Assembly: GCF_023094165.1 (NCBI RefSeq)
Contig: NZ_JALMDK010000004.1
Location: forward strand, 372,001-436,000
Source: Crossiella sp. S99.2
Lineage (GTDB): Bacteria; Actinomycetota; Actinomycetes; Mycobacteriales; Pseudonocardiaceae
Length of the DNA: 64,000 bases
Direction: 5' to 3'
Position 1 is the first letter of the stretch, and each line of letters begins with the position of its first letter. This document shows positions 17,112-24,732 of the stretch, piece after piece. The translations under genes were made by a program, and so were the position numbers. The notes under the pieces are model-generated. The model had not been told where the DNA came from. It searched no databases and saw nothing but the letters and a program-made list of their open reading frames with translations.

Positions 17112-18240
17112 GCAGCTCACCCACGATCGGCCCCAGCTGACCGGTCTCGATCAGGAATCCGTCGTGCCCGTACGGCGAGCCGAGCACCCGCAGCGGTCCG
17201 GCGTCCGGGATGCAGTCGGCCAGTTCCTGTTGCTGGGCAAGGGGAAACAGCCGATCACCGGCGACCCCGGCGACCAGCGTGCGGGCCCGCACCGAGGCCA
17301 GTGCCGCCGCCACGCCACCGCGGCCACGGCCCGCGTCGTAGTCGGCCATGGCCTTGGTGAGCGCGACGTAGCTGCCCGCGTCGAAGCGACGCACCAGCTT
17401 GGCCGCCTGATGGTCCAAATAGGACTCGATCGAGTATCTGCCGCCCTGCCAAGGGTTCTCGCCGGGTTGCGGGATCCGGCTGAAGCGGCCGTTCAGCTCC
17501 GCCGGGCTGCGGTAGGTGAGGTGCGCGATCCGCCGGGCCAGGCCGAGTCCGGCGTGCGGGCCGTGGCCAGGCAGCGCGTGGTGGTAGTCACCGCCGCGCC
17601 AGTTCGGGTCCGCCTCGATCGCCCGCACCTGCGCCGAGCACCAGCCGATCTGCTCGGCACTGCTGGCCGCGGTGCAGGCCAGCAACAGCAGCGAACGCAC
17701 CCGATCCGGTTGGCACAAAGCCCATTCCAGTGCCCGCATGCCGCCCAGCGAACCGCCGATCACCGCGGCCCAGGCGTCCACGCCGAGATGATCGGCCAGG
17801 TCGTTCTCGGCCCGCGCTAGGTCGTTGAGGGTGAGGAACGGGAACCGGCTGCCCCACGGTTTCCCGTCCGGGGCAACGGAAGCCGGACCGGTGCTGCCCT
17901 GGCAGCCGCCGAGGGCGTTGGGCGCGACCACGAACCAGTGGTTGGTGTCCACCGCGCGGCCGGCGCCGACCAGGCCGTCCCACCAGCCCGCGGTGGGATG
18001 GCCCGGCCCGCCCGCCCCGCTGACGTGGCTGTCCCCGGTGAGCGCGTGCAGCACCAGGATCGCGTTGTCCCGCTGGGGGTTGAGACTGCCCCAGGTCTCG
18101 TAGGCGAGCCGGGCCCCCGGCAGCGCGCCACCGGCCTGCAACGGCAATGGGCCGCGCAGGTCCAGCCAGCGGCGGCGGCCGGGTGGGTCGCCCGCCCGCC
18201 AGGCGGCGGTGGCGGGCGGAGCGACCATGTCGGTGAGCAT
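17101..18240 (-). CDS. metX: Homoserine O-acetyltransferase
   Basis: A 379-residue alpha/beta-hydrolase acyltransferase converting homoserine and acetyl-CoA to O-acetylhomoserine. The catalytic triad is visible: Ser164 in GGSLGGM, Asp329 in VAGDRLFP and His359 in YGHDGF. Typical family stretches LAYETWGSLNP, NALGGCQGSTGPAS and DYDAGRGRGG are present. It follows metY by only two bases on the same strand, so the pair forms a methionine-biosynthesis operon in unusual metY-metX order that is common in actinobacteria. The start is ATG 18240; ATG 18228 is also possible. Expression probably depends on the leader upstream of metY. Confidence 0.95.
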   Translation of the reverse strand: MLTDMVAPPATAAWRAGDPPGRRRWLDLRGPLPLQAGGALPGARLAYETWGSLNPQRDNAILVLHALTGDSHVSGAGGPGHPTAGWWDGLVGAGRAVDTNHWFVVAPNALGGCQGSTGPASVAPDGKPWGSRFPFLTLNDLARAENDLADHLGVDAWAAVIGGSLGGMRALEWALCQPDRVRSLLLLACTAASSAEQIGWCSAQVRAIEADPNWRGGDYHHALPGHGPHAGLGLARRIAHLTYRSPAELNGRFSRIPQPGENPWQGGRYSIESYLDHQAAKLVRRFDAGSYVALTKAMADYDAGRGRGGVAAALASVRARTLVAGVAGDRLFPLAQQQELADCIPDAGPLRVLGSPYGHDGFLIETGQLGPIVGELLSR

Positions 18241-18242
18241 CC

Positions 18243-19559
18243 TCAGCCGCCGAGCGCGGCCTTGGCGGCCCGGAAACCGGCCTCCAGATCGGCCTTGAGG
18301 TCTTCCAGGCCCTCGATGCCGACGGAGAGCCGGACCAGGCCGGGGGTGACGCCGGTGGCGGCCTGTTCGGCGGCGGAGAGCTGGCTGTGCGTGGTGCTGG
18401 CCGGGTGCACGATCAGGCTGCGCACATCGCCGATGTTGACCAGGTGGCTGAACAGCTCGACCGCGTCCACGAACGCCTTGCCCGCCTCGACCCCGCCGCG
18501 CAGGTCGAAGGAGACCACCGCGCCCGCGCCCTGGGGCAGGTACTTCCGGGCCAGTTCGTGCCAGCGGCTGGACGGCAGTCCGGCGTAGTAGACGGCCGCC
18601 ACCTCGTCCCTGGCTTCCAGCCATTCGGCCAGGGCCCTGGCGTTGGCCACGTGCCGTTCGATCCGCAGCGACAGCGTCTCCAGCCCTTGCAGCACCAGGA
18701 AGGCGTTGAACGGCGACAGCGCCGGGCCGAGGTCGCGCAGGCCCTGCACGCGCAGTTTCGCGGCGAAGGCGCCGGGGCCCAGCGCCGGCCAGTACTGGAG
18801 GCCGTTGTAGCTGGGGTCGGGTTCGGTGAAGCCAGGGAAGCGGGCCGGGTCGGCGCCGAAGTCGAAGGTGCCCGCGTCCACGACTATGCCGCCGATCGCG
18901 GTGCCATGGCCGCCGAGGTATTTCGTGGCCGAGTGCACCACGATGTCCGCGCCTTGCTCGATCGGGCGCAGCAGGTACGGGGTGGGCACGGTGTTGTCCA
19001 CCACCAGCGGCACCCCGGCCTGGTGCGCGACCTGGGCGACCGCGGCCACGTCCAGGACGTTGCTGCGCGGGTTGGCCAGGGTCTCGGCGAAGAACAGCTT
19101 GGTGTTGGGGCGCACCGCGGCCCGCCAGGCGTCCAGGTCGTCCGGGTCCTCGACGAAGCTGACCTCGATGCCCAGTCTGGGCAGGGTGTAGTGGAACAGG
19201 TTGTAGGTGCCGCCGTAGAGCGAGGCGCTGGAGACCAGGTGATCGCCCGCGCTCGCGAGAGTGAGCACGGTGAGGGTCTCGGCGGCCTGGCCGGAGGCGA
19301 GCGCGACCGCGGCCACCCCGCCTTCCAGGGCGGCCACCCGCTGCTCCAGGACGTCCTGGGTGGGGTTGTTGATCCGGGTGTAGATGTTGCCGGGCTCGGC
19401 CAGGTTGAACAGGTTCGCGGCGTGCTCGGTGTCCCGGAAGACGAACGAGGTGGTCTGGTAGATCGGGGTGGCCCTGGCCCCGGTGACCGGGTCGGGCTGG
19501 GCGCCGGCGTGGATCTGGCGGGTCTCGAAGGACCAGGCGGCACTGGCTGCTGCGGACAT
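18243..19559 (-). CDS. metY: O-acetylhomoserine sulfhydrylase (PLP)
   Basis: A 438-residue Cys/Met-metabolism PLP enzyme. It joins O-acetylhomoserine with sulfide to give homocysteine. Lys213 in HSATKYLGGHG binds PLP; YQTTSFVFRDTEHAANLF and GNIYTRINNPTQDVLEQRVAALEGG are family landmarks. The start at 19559 matches the usual N-terminus; the in-frame upstream extension covers the leader region. Co-transcribed with metX. Regulated, as I read it, by a poly-cysteine leader peptide about 150 bases upstream. Confidence 0.95.
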   Translation of the reverse strand: MSAAASAAWSFETRQIHAGAQPDPVTGARATPIYQTTSFVFRDTEHAANLFNLAEPGNIYTRINNPTQDVLEQRVAALEGGVAAVALASGQAAETLTVLTLASAGDHLVSSASLYGGTYNLFHYTLPRLGIEVSFVEDPDDLDAWRAAVRPNTKLFFAETLANPRSNVLDVAAVAQVAHQAGVPLVVDNTVPTPYLLRPIEQGADIVVHSATKYLGGHGTAIGGIVVDAGTFDFGADPARFPGFTEPDPSYNGLQYWPALGPGAFAAKLRVQGLRDLGPALSPFNAFLVLQGLETLSLRIERHVANARALAEWLEARDEVAAVYYAGLPSSRWHELARKYLPQGAGAVVSFDLRGGVEAGKAFVDAVELFSHLVNIGDVRSLIVHPASTTHSQLSAAEQAATGVTPGLVRLSVGIEGLEDLKADLEAGFRAAKAALGG

Positions 19560-19953
19560 GCGGATACTCCCGGGTGAGAATTGCGAAATGCGGGCGCGCG
19601 AAATGGGCCCGAACGGCCGATTAGCGACCGCCGGTGAATTGACCCCGGGCAGCGGCCGACCGGCCGAGAGCATCGGCCTTCAGGTGCGCGGGGCGGGGTT
19701 GTGCCTGGTCGTCAGGCAGCAGGAGTGCAGCAACACGCCATGGCCGTCACACGCCGCAGATCGACGTGGATACGGGACACCAGGGTGCTCACAGTCCGGA
19801 GACTAGCAGCGGCCCGGAGGTTTCCGCAGAAACCGCCCACCATGTGAGAGTAATTCCGCCTTCTGGTCGAAGATTATTGTTTTCACCCTTGACCGCACCC
19901 GGTTTGGCTCAGCACGATTCGGTATTCCCTCAATTCCCTTCAGGAGTGCCGCC
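19560..19953. promoter_or_regulatory. metY leader and divergent promoter region
   Basis: Gene-free 394 bases between metY and the osmC-like gene apart from the leader peptide. On the minus strand a TAGTCT box (19800-19805) is a plausible -10, giving a roughly 230-base 5' leader for metY-metX. On the plus strand AGGAG precedes the osmC-like start. I did not find a SAM riboswitch. Confidence 0.4.
19712..19741 (-). CDS. Putative poly-cysteine leader peptide (MACCCTPAA) for metY-metX
   Basis: A nine-codon open frame, ATG GCG TGT TGC TGC then ACT CCT GCT GCC TGA, encodes Met-Ala-Cys-Cys-Cys-Thr-Pro-Ala-Ala. Three consecutive cysteine codons in a tiny frame 152 bases ahead of a sulfur-assimilation operon resemble the cysteine-responsive leader peptides described in mycobacteria. 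Between it and metY lie overlapping hairpins, for example GGCCGA/TCGGCC at 19662-19678, which competes with CGGCCGACCGGCCG at 19653-19666. Ribosome stalling at low cysteine could favour one of them. The ribosome site is weak, so translation is unproven. Confidence 0.55.
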   Translation of the reverse strand: MACCCTPAA

Positions 19954-20451
19954 ATGTCGTTGACCGATGTCATCGAGGCCACCCGCAGCGCGGTCGCCGA
20001 GGATCCGTACCACGCGGGCGCGGTCTTCGACGCGCACTGCGCGGTGGTGGCGGGCACCGACACCAGGGTGCGGGTGCGCATCCGCGGGCACGAGCAGACC
20101 GCGGACGAGACGGTGGCCCGCGGCGGCGCGGACACCGGACCGAACCCGGTGGAGTACGCGCTGGCCGCGCTGGGCTCCTGTCAGGTGGTCACCTACCAGT
20201 TCTGGGCGGCGAAACTGCGGCTGCGGCTGAGTTCGGTGTCGGTGGAGGTGACCGGCGAGCTGGACCGGCGCGGGTTCTTCGGGCTCACCGAGCACGCCAG
20301 GCCCGGCTACACCGGCATCACGGTGCGGGTGCGGCTGGACGGACCGGAGACCAGGGAGCGCTACGAGGAGCTGCGGCGCGAGGTCGACCGGCACTGTCCG
20401 GTGCTCGACCTGTTCCGGGCGGAGACCCCGGTGGGCACCGAGCTGCGCTGA
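19954..20451 (+). CDS. OsmC/Ohr-family protein
   Basis: A 165-residue protein with the OsmC fold: TGPNPVEYALAALGSCQVVTYQ carries the first redox cysteine (Cys76) and EVDRHCPVLDLF the second (Cys148). Members of this family are thiol-dependent peroxidases for organic hydroperoxides. The gene starts at ATG 19954 with AGGAG nine bases upstream and is divergent from metY-metX. Confidence 0.88.
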   Translation: MSLTDVIEATRSAVAEDPYHAGAVFDAHCAVVAGTDTRVRVRIRGHEQTADETVARGGADTGPNPVEYALAALGSCQVVTYQFWAAKLRLRLSSVSVEVTGELDRRGFFGLTEHARPGYTGITVRVRLDGPETRERYEELRREVDRHCPVLDLFRAETPVGTELR

Positions 20452-20468
20452 GCCCGGAAAATGCCCGT

Positions 20469-21737
20469 ATGGAACTGACCAAGCTGGACGCCGACGAGCT
20501 GCCCGCCCCCCTGGCCGACCTGCGCAAGGCCTACGACGAGCTGAAGGCGCAGAACCTGTCCCTCGACCTCACCAGGGGCAAGCCCGCGGCCGAACAGCTC
20601 GACCTGGCCAACGAGCTGTTGTGCCTGCCGGGCAAGGACGTGTTCAAGGCAGGCGGCACGGACACCCGCAACTACGGTGGCCTGGCTGGTCTGCCGGAAC
20701 TGCGGGAGATCTTCAGCGGCCCGCTGGGCGTGCCGGTGCCGCAGTTGCTGGCGCTGGGCAACTCCAGCCTCGCGGTGATGCACGAGACCATTGTCTTCGC
20801 ACTGCTCAAGGGCCCGGTCGACGGCGAGCCGTGGGTGGGGCAGCAGATCAAGTTCCTGTGTCCGGTGCCCGGTTATGACCGGCACTTCTCGCTGTTGAAG
20901 CAGTTCGGCATCGAGGCGGTGCCGGTGCCGCTGACCGACAACGGTCCGGACATGGACGTGGTGGAGCGGCTGGTCGCCGAGGACGCCTCGATCAAGGGCA
21001 TCTGGTGCGTGCCCAAGTACGCCAACCCCACCGGCACGGTCTACACCGAGGACACGGTGCGGCGGCTGGCCTCGATGCCGGCCGCGGCCAAGGACTTCCG
21101 GCTGTTCTGGGACAACGCCTACGCGCTGCACCACCTCACCGAGGACGCGGTGCAGATCGCCAACGTGCTGGAGCTGGCGACCGCGGCGGGCAACCCCAAC
21201 CGCCCCTTCATCTTCGCCTCCTCCTCCAAGATCACCCACGCCGGTTCGGGGGTGGCCTTCTTCGGCGGTTCGCCGGAGAACGTGGCCTGGCTGACCAAGA
21301 ACCAGAGCTTCGGCACCATCGGCCCGGACAAGGTCAACCACCTCCGGCACGTGGCCTTCCTGAAGGACACCGAGGGTCTGCTCGCGCACATGGACAAGCA
21401 GCGCGCGGTGATCGCCCCGAAGTTCGAGATGGTTCTGTACATGCTGGAGAAGCGTCTGGGCGGCACCGGCGTGGCGCAGTGGAGCAAGCCCAAGGGCGGC
21501 TACTTCATCAGCCTGGACGTGCTCGACGGCACGGCCAAGCGCGTGGTGGCGCTGGCCAAGGAGGCCGGCATCGTGCTGACCCCGGCGGGCGCGACCTTCC
21601 CGCACGGCGAGGACCCCCGCGACCGCAACATCCGGCTGGCGCCGACCTTCCCGGACATCCGCGAGGTCGCCCTGGCCACCGAGGGCGTGGTGACCTGCGT
21701 GCTACTGGCCGCGGTGGAAAAGCTCAGCGGCAACTGA
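20469..21737 (+). CDS. Aspartate aminotransferase, class Ic type
   Basis: A 422-residue PLP-dependent aminotransferase of the actinobacterial subgroup that includes the Corynebacterium aspartate aminotransferase (Aminotran_MocR). Lys254 in ASSSKITHAGSG is the PLP Schiff-base lysine; KGIWCVPKYANPTGTVY and LFWDNAYALHHL carry the cofactor-binding Asn, Asp and Tyr. It interconverts aspartate/2-oxoglutarate and oxaloacetate/glutamate. It follows the osmC-like gene by 17 bases and may be co-transcribed. A repeat array starts about 55 bases downstream. Confidence 0.88.
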   Translation: MELTKLDADELPAPLADLRKAYDELKAQNLSLDLTRGKPAAEQLDLANELLCLPGKDVFKAGGTDTRNYGGLAGLPELREIFSGPLGVPVPQLLALGNSSLAVMHETIVFALLKGPVDGEPWVGQQIKFLCPVPGYDRHFSLLKQFGIEAVPVPLTDNGPDMDVVERLVAEDASIKGIWCVPKYANPTGTVYTEDTVRRLASMPAAAKDFRLFWDNAYALHHLTEDAVQIANVLELATAAGNPNRPFIFASSSKITHAGSGVAFFGGSPENVAWLTKNQSFGTIGPDKVNHLRHVAFLKDTEGLLAHMDKQRAVIAPKFEMVLYMLEKRLGGTGVAQWSKPKGGYFISLDVLDGTAKRVVALAKEAGIVLTPAGATFPHGEDPRDRNIRLAPTFPDIREVALATEGVVTCVLLAAVEKLSGN

Positions 21738-21792
21738 CCCGCCGGGCCCGGCCCGGCCGACACCCCTCGGCCGGGCCCACCCACCCCCGCGT

Positions 21793-21962
21793 GTTGGCCG
21801 TTGTCGTACGCCACGTTGGCCGTTACGGACACCACGTTGGCCGTTATGGACACACGGCGGTCGACTTGGCCCAACCGGTACGCCGAGTTGGGCCAACTAC
21901 CCGTACGACTTGGGCCAACTCGGTGTCCGTAACGGCCAACTCGGCGTACGAGATCGGCCAAC
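21793..21962. repeat. Intergenic repeat array (TTGGCCGTT/TTGGGCCAA family)
   Basis: Between the aminotransferase and NmrA-like genes. Three forward units (GTTGGCCGTT followed by GTCGTACG, ACGGAC or ATGGAC), then two TTGGCCCAA/TTGGGCCAA palindromic units with GGTACG and CGTACG spacers, then reverse units. The arms 21815-21833 and 21922-21940 form a perfect 19-bp inverted repeat. No open frame with coding character lies here. Confidence 0.85.
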
Positions 21963-22020
21963 ACTCGGGCGGCTGTTGGCCGCGCGGCGGGGGTGGGCGG
22001 GGCGCATTAGCCTGGGGCGC

Positions 22021-22686
22021 ATGCGAGTCGTCATCGCCGGAGGTCACGGCCAGATCGCCCTCAAACTCGAAGCACTGCTCGCCGCTCGCGGGGACAGCGC
22101 GGCGGGCCTCATCCGCAATCCCGAGCACGCCGCCGACCTGCGGGCCATCGGCGCCGAACCGGTCGAGCTGGACCTGGAATCGGCCACCGTGGAGCAGGTG
22201 GTGGCCGCGCTGGCCGGGGCGGACGCGGTGGTGTTCGCGGCGGGCGCGGGCGGCAAGGCGGCCTCGGATGGCAGTGACCGCAAGGACAACGTGGATCGCG
22301 GGGCGGCCGCGCTGCTGGCCGACGCGGCCGAGCGGGCCGGGGTGCGCCGGTACCTGATGATCTCCTCCTACGGCGCGGACGTGGCGCCGAGGGACGGGTA
22401 CGGTGAGAGCTTCGCCGCCTACCTGCGGGCCAAGGGCGAGGCGGACGCCGACCTGAGCCGCCGGGACCTGGACTGGACCATCCTGCGGCCGGTCACGCTG
22501 ACCAACGACGACCCGGCCGGGCTGGTGACCCTGGCGGCGAAGGTCGAGCCGACCACGATCCCGCGCGCCGACGTGGCCACGGTGCTGCTCGCGCTGCTCG
22601 ACACCCCTGGCACCGCCCGGCAGACCATCGAGCTGACCGGTGGCCAGACCCCGGTCGCCGAGGCCGTGGCCAAGATCGCCCAGTAG
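22021..22686 (+). CDS. NAD(P)-binding NmrA-like oxidoreductase
   Basis: A 221-residue atypical short-chain dehydrogenase/NmrA-like protein. MRVVIAGGHGQIALKLEALL is the Rossmann nucleotide-binding start (G..G.I, slightly off the GxxGxxG consensus), DLESATVEQVVAALAGADAVVFAAGAG the second half, and YLMISSYGAD the Ser strand; YLRAKGEADADLSRRDLDWTILRP is the usual sugar-epimerase-like C-terminal part. Such proteins reduce small molecules or sense NADPH; substrate unknown. A TAGCCT box (22008-22013) lies seven bases before ATG 22021, suggesting a leaderless mRNA. Confidence 0.85.
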   Translation: MRVVIAGGHGQIALKLEALLAARGDSAAGLIRNPEHAADLRAIGAEPVELDLESATVEQVVAALAGADAVVFAAGAGGKAASDGSDRKDNVDRGAAALLADAAERAGVRRYLMISSYGADVAPRDGYGESFAAYLRAKGEADADLSRRDLDWTILRPVTLTNDDPAGLVTLAAKVEPTTIPRADVATVLLALLDTPGTARQTIELTGGQTPVAEAVAKIAQ

Positions 22687-22693
22687 TCCGCCT

Positions 22694-22728
22694 GCCCGTC
22701 ATATATCGCGCTCCGATATATGACGGGC
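22694..22728. terminator. Perfect 15-bp inverted repeat (terminator or operator)
   Basis: Arms GCCCGTCATATATCG (22694-22708) and CGATATATGACGGGC (22714-22728) are exactly complementary around a five-base loop CGCTC. It begins eight bases after the NmrA-like stop and 95 bases before the sigma-factor gene. No T-run follows. It could be a terminator for the upstream gene or a binding site for a dimeric regulator. Confidence 0.75.
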
Positions 22729-22822
22729 ATGACTTCGCTCGCAGTCCCGCATGTTCGCGTCATGAACCCGAGGGACCAGGGTCACCCACTCAGCCGGACC
22801 CTGCCCCATTCGGAGGACGAGC

Positions 22823-24580
22823 ATGTCGGAGACACCCCCAGGAACCGAGGTGCCCAGCGACGCTGAGCTGATCACCAAGGTGCGCGCCGGTGTCACCGAG
22901 AGTTACGGCGAGTTGTACCGGCGGCACGTCGGTTCGGCCACCGCCTTCGCCCGTCAGCTGGCCAACGCCACCGCCGAGGCCGACGACCTGGTCGCGGAGG
23001 CGTTCACCAAGGTCCTGGACGCGTTGCGGGCGGGCAAGGGCCCGGAACTGGCGTTCCGCTCCTACCTGTTGACCACCCTGCGCAACGTGGCCTACGAACG
23101 CCACCGCCGGGCCAAGCCGGTCACCCTGAGCAATGATCTGGGCGAGGTCCCGGACCAGGTGGAGACCCAGGCCAGCGTGTTCGAGGACATCGAGCGCTCA
23201 CTGGCCGCCAAGGCCTTCCAGCGCCTGCCGGAACGCTGGCAGGCGGTGCTTTGGTATACCGAGATCGAGGGACACGCCCCGGCCGAGGTCGCCCCCTTGC
23301 TCGGCCTCAACCCCAACGGCGTCTCCGCCCTGGCCTACCGCGCCCGCGAGGGCCTGCGCCAGGCCTACCTCCAGGTGCACCTGGCCGACACCGAGAACGG
23401 CCGCTGCCGCGCCACGGTGGAACGCCTGGGCGCCTGGACCCGCAGCCGGTTGTCCAAGCGCGAGGCGACCCAGGTCGAGGCGCACCTGGACACCTGCGAA
23501 CAGTGCCGGGCCCTGGCGGCGGAACTGGTGGACCTCAACGGCGCGCTGCGGGCGGCGGCGGGACCGTTGGTGCTGGGAGTCGGGGCGGCCGGGTATCTGG
23601 CGAGCGCGGTGAGCGACGGCGGGATCGGGGCGGCGGGGGCCGGACTCGGTGGCGCGGCGGGGACCGGGGGAACCGGCGGTGCGGGAAGCGTTGGCGGGAC
23701 TGGCGGCGCGGGTTCGACGGCGGGCGGCGGTTCCGTGGGCGGCGGTTCGGCGGGCGCTGGGGGCGCGACCGGAGCGGGCGGAACCGGGGGCGCGGGCAGT
23801 GCCGGAGGCGCGGGTACAGGCGGAGCCAGTGCGGGCGGCAGTGGCGGAGCGGGCGGTGCGGGGTCGAGTGGCGCGGGCGGAGCCGGTGCGGGTGGCGTGC
23901 TGGGGCAGTCGTGGTCGGCGCTGGTCGCGGTGGCGGCCGGAGTCGGTGCGGTGAGCATGGCGCTGGCCGCCCAGCCCACCGAGGCCGCGCAGCCGCGGAT
24001 CCAGCTGCCCGCCCTCGCCCCGGCCGCCTCCTCCTCGGCACAGCCCCCGGCCACGAGCCAACCGACCACCACCCCGCCGACCACCCCACCCGCCCCGACC
24101 CAGCCGGGCACCACTCCCCCGGCGACCACGACATCCCGGCCACCCAGCTCCACCCCACCGCGAACCCCGACCAGCACCCCAGGCACCACCCCACCTCCGA
24201 CCACCACTCCACCGCCACCCGCCCCGGCGCGACTGACCGCGAGTGCCACGGCCGGACGGACGCATCCCGGTGGCACGACTGGACTCGCGCTGACGGTGCG
24301 CAACGGCGGCGGGACTGCCACCGGCCCGGTGCGGGTGCGGTTGTCGTTGCCGGAGGGCGTGTTCGCCCGCGGTGGCGGCGGCAGCCGGTGCACCCAGGAC
24401 GGGCGGGTGGCGGACTGTTTCCTGACCGATTCACTCGCGGCGGGCGCCCAGTCGACGGTGCGGATCTCCTTGCACGTCAGCGTGTTCAGCACGGGTGGGC
24501 CGGTCTCCGGGACGGTGTACTCGGGGCCGCTGAGCGCTCCGGTCGGGCCGGTGCGGATCGAGGCCCGGCGCTGGTTCTGA
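22823..24580 (+). CDS. ECF sigma factor fused to zinc-finger anti-sigma and extracellular domain
   Basis: A 585-residue protein. Residues 10-90 are sigma-70 region 2 (AELITKVRAGVTESYGELYRRHV, ADDLVAEAFTKV, LRNVAYERHRR); residues 125-180 are region 4 (FQRLPERWQAVLWYTEIEGH, GVSALAYRAREGLRQAY). A ZAS zinc-finger, His221-x3-Cys225-x2-Cys228, follows. Residues 260-362 are a Gly/Ala/Ser-rich run like PE_PGRS proteins. A membrane helix (about 363-385) precedes a Thr/Pro linker (400-470) and a C-terminal beta domain resembling DUF11/CARDB modules. The protein thus carries its own likely inhibitor and a surface-exposed sensor. I cannot name its regulon. Confidence 0.88.
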   Translation: MSETPPGTEVPSDAELITKVRAGVTESYGELYRRHVGSATAFARQLANATAEADDLVAEAFTKVLDALRAGKGPELAFRSYLLTTLRNVAYERHRRAKPVTLSNDLGEVPDQVETQASVFEDIERSLAAKAFQRLPERWQAVLWYTEIEGHAPAEVAPLLGLNPNGVSALAYRAREGLRQAYLQVHLADTENGRCRATVERLGAWTRSRLSKREATQVEAHLDTCEQCRALAAELVDLNGALRAAAGPLVLGVGAAGYLASAVSDGGIGAAGAGLGGAAGTGGTGGAGSVGGTGGAGSTAGGGSVGGGSAGAGGATGAGGTGGAGSAGGAGTGGASAGGSGGAGGAGSSGAGGAGAGGVLGQSWSALVAVAAGVGAVSMALAAQPTEAAQPRIQLPALAPAASSSAQPPATSQPTTTPPTTPPAPTQPGTTPPATTTSRPPSSTPPRTPTSTPGTTPPPTTTPPPPAPARLTASATAGRTHPGGTTGLALTVRNGGGTATGPVRVRLSLPEGVFARGGGGSRCTQDGRVADCFLTDSLAAGAQSTVRISLHVSVFSTGGPVSGTVYSGPLSAPVGPVRIEARRWF

Positions 24581-24593
24581 GCCACGTTCCCCG

Positions 24594-24638
24594 AATGGTC
24601 TAGACCCATTGACGTGGTGCGGCCAATCGCCCTAACTT
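24594..24638 (+). promoter_or_regulatory. Chitinase promoter with DasR-type operator
   Basis: TGGTCTAGACCC (24596-24607) is the core of the direct-repeat/dre element of Streptomyces chitinase promoters, recognized by the GntR-type N-acetylglucosamine repressor DasR; the 16-mer at 24594-24609 matches the dre consensus at about 13 positions. It abuts TTGACG (24609-24614), separated by 18 bases from TAACTT (24633-24638), a good housekeeping promoter. Confidence 0.85.
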
Positions 24639-24732
24639 CGGTGCAACGTCGGGAAAATTCCGATCCGCCGCTGGTTCTTCAGTTCTGCCGGAGTGCTCCG
24701 CCGAGCGCCCCGAATCCCTGTGAGGGAGAACC

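Noticed and set aside
19560..19800. SAM-type riboswitch before metY
   Set aside because: I could not find the conserved SAM-I or SAM-II core; the Cys-rich leader frame explains the region better.
23610..23910. PE_PGRS protein
   Set aside because: The Gly/Ala-rich run lies inside a sigma/anti-sigma protein with no PE domain; only composition is similar.
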